Below are positions 7,829 through 16,417 of a stretch of DNA of 64,000 nt, in pieces. The first letter of the stretch is position 1. Each line of letters opens with the position of its first letter. The translations under genes were made by a program, and so were the position numbers. The stretch is from Latilactobacillus graminis DSM 20719. Its GTDB lineage: Bacteria; Bacillota; Bacilli; Lactobacillales; Lactobacillaceae. The notes beneath the pieces are model-generated. The model was not told the DNA's origin, searched no databases, and saw nothing but the letters and a program-made list of their open reading frames with translations. The DNA lies in contig NZ_AYZB01000035.1 in NCBI RefSeq assembly GCF_001436415.1, positions 193,909-257,908 of the forward strand, read 5' to 3'.

Positions 7829-8090
7829 GACTTTTCACCTCAACTTGAATCTGGCGTACCTGTTCATCTAATTCACGCTGCCAGCGATTAATCTCAATCA
7901 GAGTAACGGCAGTTAAGTGGCGATAAATAAATTGAGGAAACTTCTCACGATTATAGTAATAATTCATTGAATCAATCAAATCATCGCTGCGATTCATCGC
8001 TAGTCGCCGTAATTCTAAAACGCCAAACCCATTTAAATATAAACTTAATCCTGCTTGGTCTAGCGTCATAATGTCTTTGTTCGTATGCAT
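7821..8090 (-). CDS. Hypothetical protein, first gene of the SOS operon, 89 aa
   Basis: Not recognised. ATG 8090 is preferred over a GTG three codons upstream because AGAGGTG stands 6-7 bases before it. The protein is soluble, rich in Arg and aromatic residues, with likely helices at both ends (MTLDQAGLSLYLNGFGVLEL, then EINRWQRELDEQVRQIQVEV). It overlaps the polymerase start by eight bases. Such small genes often precede UvrX in lactobacilli and may modulate the polymerase; this is inference from position. Confidence 0.7.
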   Translation of the reverse strand: MHTNKDIMTLDQAGLSLYLNGFGVLELRRLAMNRSDDLIDSMNYYYNREKFPQFIYRHLTAVTLIEINRWQRELDEQVRQIQVEVKSRV

Positions 8091-8126
8091 CCGGCACACC
8101 TCTTTAATTCAGCTTATGTCTTCTTA

Positions 8127-8156
8127 ATTATACGAACATACATTCGATTTAGTCAA
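8127..8156 (-). promoter_or_regulatory. SOS promoter with LexA/HdiR-type operator
   Basis: Minus-strand TTGACT (8151-8156), 18-base spacer, TATAAT (8127-8132). The spacer contains CGAAC-ATAC-ATTCG at 8133-8146 (plus-strand reading), one base away from the Gram-positive SOS consensus CGAAC-N4-GTTCG. An operator between -35 and -10 would block polymerase until the repressor is cleaved. Confidence 0.85.
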
Positions 8157-8179
8157 GTGCGTTTTCTTGAAAAACCAAA

Positions 8180-8217
8180 AAAGACTGAGACAAAAATAAT
8201 TTTTGCCTCAGTCTTTG
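8180..8217 (-). terminator. Terminator (minus strand)
   Basis: Inverted repeat GACTGAGGCAAAAA / TTTTTGTCTCAGTC followed on the minus strand by a run of T. It lies downstream of the LysM gene and upstream of the SOS promoter, separating the two units. Confidence 0.8.
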
Positions 8218-8364
8218 AACTTATTCTGATAATATAAGCGTGCTCTATCAGCCAGCTTCTTCTGGTTATCCCTAAGTCGTCAAACGATTACTATGCAATC
8301 ATGGACCACTGTATTTTAATCCTCAGAAGATCTCTAACCGATAACGCCACATTTTTTAAAATTT

Positions 8365-8973
8365 TTAATACCAACCGTTATTTAACCAGAAGCTCTTAGC
8401 GGCATCCCATGAACCATACCGACTTGCTACATATTGGTCTGCAACCCGGTCTTGGTTTGCTGCTGAATAGTCACCCTTTAAATATGATGCGGATAATTGA
8501 TAACGACCAATCACTTGACCGTTACGTGCTGAGTATGAACCGCCAGATTCTTTTTGTGCAATCCATTCTTTTGCTGAACTAGTTGTCGTTGCAACGGTAG
8601 TTTTTTGTTGAACTGGTGTAGCTTGTGCTGTAGGCTGTGCTTGCACAACCGGGGCTGGTGTTGTAACAGCGACTGGTTGTGGAGCAACTGCAGGGGTTGT
8701 CGTTGGAACAGGAGTTGCAGTTTGGTCAGTGTCGATGGTCAATTGTTCCCCAACAAAAATCATGTTGATATCCTTAATATTGTTAGTTGTGGCAATCTGA
8801 TTGACTAAATTTGGATTACCGGCAAATTTTTGCGCGATTTTTGATAATGTATCGCCAGTTGCAACGGTATAAGTAGTTGCAGCACTTGCTTTTGATTGGC
8901 CGGCAAAAAGTAATCCAGCCGTGGCAGCAGTTGTCAATGTAGCGCTAAACAATAATGTTTTAAAAGATTTCAT
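8365..8973 (-). CDS. Secreted LysM protein with Apf/transglycosylase-like C-terminus
   Basis: A 202-residue exported protein. The signal peptide is residues 1-31 (hydrophobic TLLFSATLTTAATAGLLFAG, cleavage after ASA). One LysM domain spans about 34-77 (YTVATGDTLSKIAQKF) and binds peptidoglycan. A Pro/Thr/Gln/Ala-rich linker (80-130) follows. The C-terminal domain (about 133-202, with AKEWIAQKESGGSYSA and GRYQLSASYL) resembles aggregation-promoting-factor and small transglycosylase-like proteins, in which the Glu of the KESGG motif is the presumed catalytic acid. ATG 8973 follows an AAGGAGC ribosome binding site. Confidence 0.88.
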   Translation of the reverse strand: MKSFKTLLFSATLTTAATAGLLFAGQSKASAATTYTVATGDTLSKIAQKFAGNPNLVNQIATTNNIKDINMIFVGEQLTIDTDQTATPVPTTTPAVAPQPVAVTTPAPVVQAQPTAQATPVQQKTTVATTTSSAKEWIAQKESGGSYSARNGQVIGRYQLSASYLKGDYSAANQDRVADQYVASRYGSWDAAKSFWLNNGWY

Positions 8974-9145
8974 GTAATAGATGTGCTCCTTGTTGTTTTG
9001 ATTTATTAACGTGAGACTAATATACCATCTAACGGCCAGCTATAGATATCAAAACCATAACAATTGATGACAAAGCAGTAACAAAGCAGTGGCAAATAAC
9101 CTCTATTTTGTAATGTATACCGCTTACTTACCCATTATTACACCC

Positions 9146-9186
9146 AATAACGGCTCGGACATCAACTCGTCCAAGCCGTTATTAAT
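9146..9186 (-). terminator. Terminator of kup
   Basis: Near-perfect dyad with arms AATAACGGCTCGGAC and GTCCAAGCCGTTATT around ATCAACTC; AT-rich tail on the minus strand directly after the kup stop. Confidence 0.8.
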
Positions 9187-9190
9187 TAAA

Positions 9191-11230
9191 TTATTTTTCT
9201 ATTCGGCGTTTTAAATGATATTTCGAAACAGCCTGCTGACGCCCAAGCACAAGTGGAATCTGTTCGACAAAAACATCGCTGTAATCCAAGCCAAACCATG
9301 AGGCCGGGGTATCCGTAAATTTTTCCAACCATAATCGAATTTGGACAATAACTTTGTCCATTGCTCGAATTTGAGTTGCTGGCGATAAGTCTTCTTGCAT
9401 AATTACGAATGAAAAATCCCCAACATTCCGGTTAGGAATGGTGGTATAACGCTGGGGTTGTGCTGGTAACTCATCCCGACGAATCATCTCTTGAATAATT
9501 TGGCGAATAAAAATATTCACTTTCTGTTCCATCTTAAAGCCAAGGTATAACTGTACATTGACGATATAGTCTGTTCCTAATGTATCCGCGGTATATTCAG
9601 CTGTGTAAGGTTCATCCGTTACGTTAACAGCAACAAACCAGTAAACCTGCGCGCGCTTTGGCCGCTTATCCAAAATTGAATAAAGAATGTTCTTTTTAAC
9701 TCGATTCTTTTCATTTGGCTCGGTTTGAGGTTTCGATAGATAAACCAAATTGGTCGTATATACTGATACTGATTGATCATCGCGCAAATCATGTAGTTGC
9801 TGTTTAAAGGCTAATAATGAAACAGTGCTGGCTCTGAAGGTATTACTTTCTTTAATCGTATTACTCCGATACCAAACAAACATGACCGATAAGATAATGG
9901 CTGCAATTAAAACGGTCACATAGCCACCATGCATAAATTTTGCGGCACTTGAAATAAAGAATATCACTTCAATTGCGCCAAAGAAAATTAAGACGGCATA
10001 TGCCAATAGCCATTTTTTCTCACGTCGCCCTAGATAGTGGAATAATAAAATCGTCGTCATCAGCATCGTCACGGTAATTGCTAATCCGTAAGCGGCTTCC
10101 ATATGGGTTGAATTCTTAAAGTAGAAAACAACCATTAAACAAACGGCCCATAAAATCCAGTTCACGATGGGAATGTAGAGTTGGCCTTTTAATTTAGCCG
10201 GATAATCAATTTTAATTCGCGGTAAAAGACGCAATTTGATTGCTTCTGAAACTAAGGTATATGAACCCGAAATTAGGGCTTGGGAAGCAATAATTGCTGC
10301 CACCGTTGCTAGCAAAATTGCTGGCACCTTCAATTGTTCCGGCATAACCTCAAAAAAAGGATTAAAATCAGCAACATGTTGGTAAGCAGCAATATCTTTG
10401 TGTTGCAACAACCAGACACCCTGGCCAAAGTAATTTAAAACCAAACAAAGAGCGATGTAAGGCCAACTACCATAAATATTTAAACGACCAACATGCCCCA
10501 TATCTGAATAAAGTGCTTCGGCCCCAGTCGTCGCTAAAAAGACGCTCCCTAAAATTAAAATTCCCACTTTATTTTCCGGACTGAACAATAATTCAATCGC
10601 ATAATAGGGATTGAGTGCCTTGAGCATTGTTAGATCGCCTAATAAATTGACTAAGCCCACTCCTCCAATAAAGGTGAACCACAGCAACATAATGGGTCCG
10701 AATGATTTTCCAATTAGATCTGTGCCAAATTTTTGAATAAAAAATAATACCGATAAAATAGAAACCGTTAATAATATAACCTGTTTTTGATTATTAATTA
10801 AAACATTGCCATTAATTGGTAATCCCTTGAGTCCTTCAATCGCGGTTGTCACAGTTACCGCTGGAGTTAACATCCCATCTGCTAGTAGCGTTGCACCCCC
10901 AATAATGGCTGGAATTACAAGCCATTTTGCTTGTTTGCGAATTAGGGTATACAACGCAAAAATGCCGCCTTCACCATTATTATCAGCACGCAAGGCAATC
11001 ATGACGTATTTAATCGTCGTCATTAACATTAATGTCCAAAAAACCAGTGAAATACTACCTACAATAAAATCACGACTAATATTTGCCAAACCACCGTTCC
11101 CAGCAACAATCGATTTCATTACATATAACGGGGAAGTTCCGATGTCGCCGTAAACAACTCCCATGGTAATCAAAATTCCAGCAACTGATAATTTATGTCC
11201 AGTTGAATGTTTATCTGCCATTAATTTCAT
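9191..11230 (-). CDS. kup: Kup (KUP/HAK) potassium uptake transporter
   Basis: A 679-residue potassium-proton symporter. The family signature VVYGDIGTSPLYV is near the N-terminus, NNGEGGIFALYTLIR follows, and twelve membrane segments run to about residue 460. The remaining hydrophilic 200 residues form the cytoplasmic domain, which has been linked to c-di-AMP control in the family. ATG 11230 is chosen because AAGGAAG stands nine bases upstream; the frame stays open 11 codons further without such a site. It is a single-gene unit. Confidence 0.95.
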   Translation of the reverse strand: MKLMADKHSTGHKLSVAGILITMGVVYGDIGTSPLYVMKSIVAGNGGLANISRDFIVGSISLVFWTLMLMTTIKYVMIALRADNNGEGGIFALYTLIRKQAKWLVIPAIIGGATLLADGMLTPAVTVTTAIEGLKGLPINGNVLINNQKQVILLTVSILSVLFFIQKFGTDLIGKSFGPIMLLWFTFIGGVGLVNLLGDLTMLKALNPYYAIELLFSPENKVGILILGSVFLATTGAEALYSDMGHVGRLNIYGSWPYIALCLVLNYFGQGVWLLQHKDIAAYQHVADFNPFFEVMPEQLKVPAILLATVAAIIASQALISGSYTLVSEAIKLRLLPRIKIDYPAKLKGQLYIPIVNWILWAVCLMVVFYFKNSTHMEAAYGLAITVTMLMTTILLFHYLGRREKKWLLAYAVLIFFGAIEVIFFISSAAKFMHGGYVTVLIAAIILSVMFVWYRSNTIKESNTFRASTVSLLAFKQQLHDLRDDQSVSVYTTNLVYLSKPQTEPNEKNRVKKNILYSILDKRPKRAQVYWFVAVNVTDEPYTAEYTADTLGTDYIVNVQLYLGFKMEQKVNIFIRQIIQEMIRRDELPAQPQRYTTIPNRNVGDFSFVIMQEDLSPATQIRAMDKVIVQIRLWLEKFTDTPASWFGLDYSDVFVEQIPLVLGRQQAVSKYHLKRRIEK

Positions 11231-11369
11231 TTTTTGCAACTTCCTTATATTCCGAGATAGCATTATCGTAGCTTGTTCCCGATTGAAAGTCCAGTCATAT
11301 CATCAATAATTATCAATCAAACTCGATTCCATGCTATAATAAATGTATTGAAACAAGTGAGGGATCCCA

Positions 11370-11537
11370 ATGAAAGATAAACGTCAATTTGAAATTGCTA
11401 AAAAGCAATATAAGAAATTAGCAAACCGGCCATTGGCCAAAGAGCGAAAAAAAGCGGTTAGTTCAGCATCAACTTATATGTTCACAATTATGTTGATTGC
11501 CTTTATTCTATTAGTCATCTACTGGTTCGTTCACTAA
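11370..11537 (+). CDS. Small single-pass membrane protein, 55 aa
   Basis: A short gene with an AGGGA ribosome binding site before ATG 11370, an extended -10 (TGCTATAAT at about 11333-11341) and its own terminator, so it is very probably expressed. Residues 1-30 are strongly basic (KDKRQFEIAKKQYKKLANRP), and 33-53 form one membrane helix (YMFTIMLIAFILLVIYWFV). The order suggests a positive-inside anchor with a short exposed tail. Function unknown. Confidence 0.75.
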   Translation: MKDKRQFEIAKKQYKKLANRPLAKERKKAVSSASTYMFTIMLIAFILLVIYWFVH

Positions 11538-11558
11538 AACTGCTTGCGCAGTTTTTTT
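11536..11558 (+). terminator. Terminator of the 55-aa gene
   Basis: Stem AAACTGC / GCAGTTT with a TTGC loop and a T-run; the stop codon lies at its base. Confidence 0.85.
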
Positions 11559-11679
11559 ATTTGTCATATTAAAAAAACAATGTTGAATATTTTTTATCGT
11601 ACGTATATAATAAATAAATCAATTAATCAATCTAATATAAAACGTAGAAACACGAACATTGTCGGGAAAGGCGGCTCTT

Positions 11680-12159
11680 ATGCCCTCAAAAAAACAAGTT
11701 TATCTCGCCGGACCATTTTTTAGTCCTGAACAAAATAATCGCCTAGATAAAGTAGCTGAGTTACTCACTAAAAATCCAACGATCGAGGCTGATTCCCTTT
11801 TCAAGCCTGGGCAGCACCCTTATCCTGATGCAGAATTTGGCAGTTTTGAATGGCAAGTAGCCACCTTTAACGTTGATACCCGTCAAATTGACCAAGCTGA
11901 CGTGGTTGTTGCGGTTTTAGATTATAATTCTGAAATGGGCGAGTTCGAACCTGATTCAGGTACAATCTGGGAATGTGGTTATGCATTTGCACATAATACG
12001 CCAATCATTCTCGTACGTTTCCGTGACAATTTACCAATTAATTTAATGTTAGCTGGCTCTGCTACAGCAATCTTTAACGGCGCCGCAGACATCGAAAATT
12101 TAGCCACCTATGATTTCTTTGAATTACACAATAAATACGTCCAAACTGATGTCTTTTAG
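11680..12159 (+). CDS. ntd: Nucleoside 2-deoxyribosyltransferase
   Basis: A 159-residue cytosolic enzyme that exchanges the base of 2-deoxyribonucleosides, a salvage route common in lactobacilli. From ATG 11680 the motif VYLAGPFFSPEQ starts at residue 7, D92 and the nucleophile E98 (DSGTIWECGYAFA) fall at the same numbers as in the L. leichmannii enzyme, and the protein has the expected length. An earlier TTG at 11659 keeps the frame open, but AAGGCGG five bases before ATG 11680 decides the start. Confidence 0.93.
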   Translation: MPSKKQVYLAGPFFSPEQNNRLDKVAELLTKNPTIEADSLFKPGQHPYPDAEFGSFEWQVATFNVDTRQIDQADVVVAVLDYNSEMGEFEPDSGTIWECGYAFAHNTPIILVRFRDNLPINLMLAGSATAIFNGAADIENLATYDFFELHNKYVQTDVF

Positions 12160-12160
12160 A

Positions 12161-12203
12161 TTAAAAAAGTACCGACTAATAATTAGTCGGTACTTTTTTA
12201 ATC
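12161..12203. terminator. Bidirectional terminator between ntd and the GH1 gene
   Basis: Dyad with arms AAAAAAGTACCGACTAAT and ATTAGTCGGTACTTTTTT; usable by the convergent genes on both strands. Confidence 0.9.
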
Positions 12204-13576
12204 TAAAAGCCGTTATTTTGACTTAACTCCCGGTACCACAAACCACTTTTTTTCATCGTGCGGCGGGCAGCATGCTCCAAATCAACACGGAAAAAGCCAT
12301 ATCGGTTCCGATAGCCATTCAGCCAAGACCAACAATCATTAAACGTCCACGTATGATAGCCAAAGCAGCTACTACCTGCTTCAATGGCGCGATGTAGTTG
12401 TAAAAGATGTTCCTGCATAAATTCAATTCGGTAATCATCTTGAATTTGACCATCTTCATTCATAAATCGGTCTTCATCAGCAACCCCCATCCCGTTTTCA
12501 GAAACGTACCATGGAATATTGCGATAATCATTTTTCATCATCATTGCCACATCATACAATGCTTCCGGATAGATTTCCCAGCCACGATATGGATTAATCT
12601 TGCGTTCTGGCCAAATATAATTGGCATATAAATCATCCGTAGTTTGCGCAGGAAAATGTGGATTCTCCGGTGCTTGTACGCGCAAGGGCTGATAATAATT
12701 TACTCCAATAAAATCGACACAGTTATCAGCGATGAGCTGCTGATCATGCTTCTTCGTTACTGGTAGTAAGTCATGTTTGGCTAATAAATCAATTAATGCT
12801 GGCGGAATCGTACCTAAAACTGTTGGATCTAAAAAGCTTTTTGCTAATAATAAGTCTGCATTTTGCTTTGCAATTAAATCTTCGGGAGCTGCACTTTTAG
12901 CGTACGCTGGAGTAATGTTTAAAATTATCCCTATTTGGCCGTCCGGCTTAACCTTGCGAAATTCAGCAACAGCTGCTGTGTGGGCCATCAATGTATGGTA
13001 GCCAACTTGCACTGCTTTTGTGAAATCAACGATATCTGGATAGTGATAACCCGTTAAATAACCACATTCAATATGCACGATTGGTTCGTTAAAAGTCGTC
13101 CAGCGATCAATCAGGTCACCGAATAGTTCAAAGGCCGTCTTTGCATAAAACGCATAAGCATCAACCGATTCACGTGTTTCCCATCCCCCTTTTTCCATTA
13201 ACCACCAAGGCATGTCAAAATGAAATAAATTAATAATGGGCGTAATGTTTGCTTCCCGTAAGCGCTTAAAATAATCACGATAAAAATCAACTGCGACTTG
13301 ATTGACATGTTCTCCGTCAGGCATCAACCGTGTCCAAGCAATTGATGTTCGAAATGAGTTCAAACCAATCTTTTGCATATTTTCAATATCTTCACGATAC
13401 AGCCGATAAGTATCACTTGCTGTGTCAGGGCCTTGATCGCCATTAAACTTATCAGGCTGCATTTCAAACCACTTATCCCAAGTTGAAGGTGATTTACCAT
13501 AACTTTGGGAATATCCTTCTGATTGAGGTGCTGAGGTTGCCGCACCCCACAAAAAATTTTCTGGAAACTTAATCAT
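12203..13576 (-). CDS. Glycoside hydrolase family 1 (beta-glucosidase or 6-phospho-beta-glucosidase)
   Basis: A 457-residue GH1 enzyme: N-terminal FPENFLWGAATSAPQSEG, acid/base glutamate in TTFNEPIVH, nucleophile glutamate in YVSENGMG, and C-terminal RTMKKSGLWYREL. In phospho-specific relatives (LacG type) the loop after WSW carries Ser, Lys and Tyr that hold the 6-phosphate. Here the loop is CWSWLNGYRNRYGF, so the Ser and Tyr positions are kept but Lys is Asn. Specificity for phosphorylated substrate is therefore uncertain. No PTS gene adjoins it. Start at ATG 13576 with AAGGAG 10 bases upstream. Confidence 0.88.
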   Translation of the reverse strand: MIKFPENFLWGAATSAPQSEGYSQSYGKSPSTWDKWFEMQPDKFNGDQGPDTASDTYRLYREDIENMQKIGLNSFRTSIAWTRLMPDGEHVNQVAVDFYRDYFKRLREANITPIINLFHFDMPWWLMEKGGWETRESVDAYAFYAKTAFELFGDLIDRWTTFNEPIVHIECGYLTGYHYPDIVDFTKAVQVGYHTLMAHTAAVAEFRKVKPDGQIGIILNITPAYAKSAAPEDLIAKQNADLLLAKSFLDPTVLGTIPPALIDLLAKHDLLPVTKKHDQQLIADNCVDFIGVNYYQPLRVQAPENPHFPAQTTDDLYANYIWPERKINPYRGWEIYPEALYDVAMMMKNDYRNIPWYVSENGMGVADEDRFMNEDGQIQDDYRIEFMQEHLLQLHRAIEAGSSCFGYHTWTFNDCWSWLNGYRNRYGFFRVDLEHAARRTMKKSGLWYRELSQNNGF

Positions 13577-13776
13577 AAACGCTACTCTCCTTAAATGTAA
13601 TCGCCAACATTTCATATTATACCATTTCTCTTAGACGGTGACACATCTTTCCAGATTAAACAAAAAATATTCATTATGGATAAATATTATACATATATTC
13701 AATCAATTTAAACAATTAAGTATTTCTAATGATTGAGTAGATATACTGTGTTTTTATGATTTTTAACGTAAAAAGG

Positions 13777-13806
13777 TTGTAAACACATGTTATTTTATGA
13801 TATGTT
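13777..13806 (+). promoter_or_regulatory. Possible promoter of an intergenic small RNA
   Basis: TTGTAA (13777-13782), 18-base spacer, TATGTT (13801-13806). Not a perfect consensus; it is placed correctly for the structured transcript that follows. Confidence 0.45.
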
Positions 13807-13811
13807 AGTTA

Positions 13812-13907
13812 CCGGAAATGATTAATACTCCCCCAAGTAAGATCATTTCAATATTCAGAAAATACTCGGTATCTGCCTTCCCAATTAAGGCTTATATCGG
13901 GTGTTTT
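13812..13907 (+). ncRNA. Candidate small RNA with C-rich loop
   Basis: A plus-strand stretch in the gap between two minus-strand genes (GH1 and glpF). It has a first hairpin with perfect arms GAAATGAT (13814-13821) and ATCATTTC (13832-13839), whose loop holds an unpaired ACTCCCCCAAG. It ends in a long Rho-independent terminator (arms about 13861-13878 and 13884-13902, then seven T). No reading frame with a ribosome binding site is present. A C-rich accessible loop is common in Gram-positive regulatory RNAs that pair with ribosome binding sites. Confidence 0.5.
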
Positions 13908-13913
13908 TTTGCA

Positions 13914-13941
13914 TAAAAAATAGCCCTAAAGGACTATTTTT
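13914..13941 (-). terminator. Terminator of glpF
   Basis: Minus-strand stem AAATAGTCC / GGGCTATTT with loop TTTA and T-run, just after the glpF stop; it abuts the terminator of the opposing small RNA. Confidence 0.85.
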
Positions 13942-13951
13942 AAGGCTTGTA

Positions 13952-14671
13952 TTAGGCGAAAATAAATTGAAAAACAGCGGCCCCACAGATGGCACCAACA
14001 ATTGGTGCCACCACTGGAACCCAAGCATAGCGCCATTGTGAATCGCCTTTATTCTTAAGTGGTGCCACCATGTGCACCAAACGCGGCCCTAAATCACGGG
14101 CAGGGTTTAAAGCTGGACCAGTTGGCCCACCTAATGAAGCTACTAAGGTCATCACCAACAGTCCAACTGCAATATGACCAGTAGCACCAAACTTGCCAGC
14201 ACCAATGGCTAGAGCCCCAAATACCAAGATGAATGTTCCTAAGCATTCGTTGATAAACCCATTAAGTCGACTATGAGCAGCGTCAATCGTTACAAACGAA
14301 CCTAAGATACCTTCTTGATTAGTTGTACGATCGTAGTATGGCTTGTAAGCAGCAATCAATAATAATTGGCCTACCATAGCCCCTAAGAATTGAACAATAA
14401 TGTATGGTAATACATCTCCCCAAGGGAATAAGCCCATCACTGCGAAGCTCAATGTAACAGCTGGATTAAGATGGTTACCAGAAATGCTACCAAACATAAC
14501 AGCGGGGATCATCACCCCACACCCATATCCAAAAGCAATTAGGAACCAATCACTACTAAACCCCTTTGTTCCTTTTAATTCAACGTTGGCTACTGCTCCG
14601 TTACCAAAAATAATCATAATTGCAGTTCCAATAAATTCAGCAGCCAAACGGGTTGTTAAAGAAGCATCCAC
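13952..14671 (-). CDS. glpF: Glycerol facilitator (aquaporin/GlpF family)
   Basis: A 239-residue MIP channel with six membrane segments and the two half-helix motifs: NHLNPAVT in the first repeat and ALNPARDLGPR in the second. The Asp after the second NPAR motif is characteristic of glycerol-conducting members. It lets glycerol, and in lactobacilli probably also other small solutes or lactic acid, cross the membrane passively. GTG 14671 is the start, with AGGAGG eight bases upstream. No glycerol kinase adjoins. Confidence 0.93.
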   Translation of the reverse strand: MDASLTTRLAAEFIGTAIMIIFGNGAVANVELKGTKGFSSDWFLIAFGYGCGVMIPAVMFGSISGNHLNPAVTLSFAVMGLFPWGDVLPYIIVQFLGAMVGQLLLIAAYKPYYDRTTNQEGILGSFVTIDAAHSRLNGFINECLGTFILVFGALAIGAGKFGATGHIAVGLLVMTLVASLGGPTGPALNPARDLGPRLVHMVAPLKNKGDSQWRYAWVPVVAPIVGAICGAAVFQFIFA

Positions 14672-14898
14672 TATTATTCCTCCTATAAAGTAATTCTTTT
14701 TTTCTTATCCTTCTATAATACGTGAAAATTTAATGAAAAACAATTTACTTTTAGGATGATACCCCTTTCATGAGAACATTCATATTTTCACAGTAATTTA
14801 TGCCGATTTAACTTGCTAATCTCAGATAAAATGGGATAATATTTATTGATTCACCGTATTAACTCTAATGATTTGATTACTATTTTGGAGGTTGCTAT

Positions 14899-15570
14899 AT
14901 GCACTTAATACTCGCCATAATTCTTTATGCTGGTCTTGCCATCTTTATTTTTGGGATGCTCTTACTACTACTTTTCTTGATTTTCAAAAAACGACTAAAA
15001 GCACCACTTATCATTTGCCTACTGGGATTAATTGTTGCGGCATCTCCGGTTGGTTATAATTTCTATACCGCCCAGAAACAACATCGCGAAGAACTGGCTA
15101 AGATTGAAAAAAAAGATAAAAAGTTTGATCAAGCTGAACGCCATTTCATCAAGCATATCAAAAAAGCAACCGTTGCAACTGAATACGTTGCGCAAAAATA
15201 TAACAAAGTTTGGCGCGAACTGACGAAAAATGGAACAGTTAATGTTGCCGGAGTAGACTATAACGACCATGATGCTGCAGTTGCCAGTGAAGCCCGCCTT
15301 TTACTAACAAAAGGTAAACTCGACGATGCAGACGACTACCTGGTTAGTGCTCAAAGTGACTATCAAAAAATGAAGGCATCAGCAACCGATAAAAATCGCC
15401 AAGAACTCATTTACGCCAAAACTGTTTTATCAAAGACTGGCTCGTTCATTGACACGGCAACGCGCCCAAACGGTACCTTTCAAGAATACACTGACGCGGT
15501 ATACAAAGCGAATCAACGTCACATTCGCGCCATCCAAAAATTGAAATTTACTTACAGTAGTATTAAATAA
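14899..15570 (+). CDS. Membrane-anchored protein of unknown function, 223 aa
   Basis: Not recognised. Two membrane segments at about residues 4-29 and 35-52 are followed by a 170-residue helical, charged domain, predicted outside the cell (AQKQHREELAKIEKKDKKFD begins it, a likely coiled coil). GGAGG lies seven bases before ATG 14899. It is followed after 113 bases by a lipoprotein gene, so both are exposed envelope proteins, perhaps of one unit. Confidence 0.75.
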   Translation: MHLILAIILYAGLAIFIFGMLLLLLFLIFKKRLKAPLIICLLGLIVAASPVGYNFYTAQKQHREELAKIEKKDKKFDQAERHFIKHIKKATVATEYVAQKYNKVWRELTKNGTVNVAGVDYNDHDAAVASEARLLLTKGKLDDADDYLVSAQSDYQKMKASATDKNRQELIYAKTVLSKTGSFIDTATRPNGTFQEYTDAVYKANQRHIRAIQKLKFTYSSIK

Positions 15571-15683
15571 TTACTTGCTTCATTTTAAAAAAACAAAGAA
15601 ATAGGTTACAATAAAATAAGTGACTGAAAAGTCCTTTGTTTTAGACATATAGTTAACCCTGTTACTTTTTAGGAGTGTGAAAA

Positions 15684-16373
15684 ATGCGTCATATCAAATT
15701 ATTATCTATGATTTTAGGTCTAACCTTGCTTTTATCTGCTTGTGGAAACCCGGTTAAGGCCAAATTACACACAACCAATAATGGCTTCAATGCGCAAATC
15801 ATTGGTAAGACTAAGCAAAAAAAGGTTTATTGGCAAATTGGTGACACTGTTCACGCTACTAAGACAACTGACGGGAAGTTTACTTTTGAAGTTCCGTATA
15901 AGGCCAAGCAATACCGTGTTACACTGGCCGATAATAAGCAGTTAAATAAACCAACTTATGTTGAAGGCCCCACTGCCAAAAGTATTATTCATTGGTCAGA
16001 CTTTATTCAGCTTTATAATCCAATTGCCCGTCAAAAAGGCCTCGGTGTTTTCGAGGCGACTACCTTGGAAGGAATTCGCACCGACCAAATTGATCGAAAT
16101 ACTATGATTGCAATGAATGTCAGTGACAGTAAGATACTTGGGATTTCAATTAAAGCACTCGCTGCTGACAAAAATCAAACCTTTAAAAATTATTGTTTTG
16201 CTTTTATAACCAGTATCGGTACTAAGCCAGCCCGGATTACCACGCTCGTGGATCGATCCCTTAAACAACCAGGCTCATTGATACAGCTAACCGATCATCA
16301 GGTCCGCTACACAGTAATGACTACCAAACACAATAAACACCAAATCACTCAGCTTTCAATTACCCAGCCATAA
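15684..16373 (+). CDS. Lipoprotein of unknown function, 229 aa
   Basis: A lipoprotein signal peptide is clear: basic N-terminus, hydrophobic LLSMILGLTLLL and lipobox LLSACG with the lipidated Cys at residue 20. The rest is beta-rich with repeated Lys/Thr and no catalytic motif I recognise. AGGAGTG precedes ATG 15684 by seven bases. The gene has its own terminator. Confidence 0.78.
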   Translation: MRHIKLLSMILGLTLLLSACGNPVKAKLHTTNNGFNAQIIGKTKQKKVYWQIGDTVHATKTTDGKFTFEVPYKAKQYRVTLADNKQLNKPTYVEGPTAKSIIHWSDFIQLYNPIARQKGLGVFEATTLEGIRTDQIDRNTMIAMNVSDSKILGISIKALAADKNQTFKNYCFAFITSIGTKPARITTLVDRSLKQPGSLIQLTDHQVRYTVMTTKHNKHQITQLSITQP

Positions 16374-16375
16374 AA

Positions 16376-16417
16376 TAAAAAAGCGCCCCGAAATTTTATT
16401 CGGAGGCGTTTTTTTAT
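16376..16417 (+). terminator. Terminator of the lipoprotein gene
   Basis: Stem AAAAAGCGCCCCGAA / TTCGGAGGCGTTTTTTT (one mismatch) with T-run. Confidence 0.85.

Noticed and set aside
8605-8808. Cys/Trp-rich plus-strand frame inside the LysM gene
   Set aside because: Opposite to the Pro/Thr/Gln linker; an artefact of reading repeats backwards, without a ribosome binding site.
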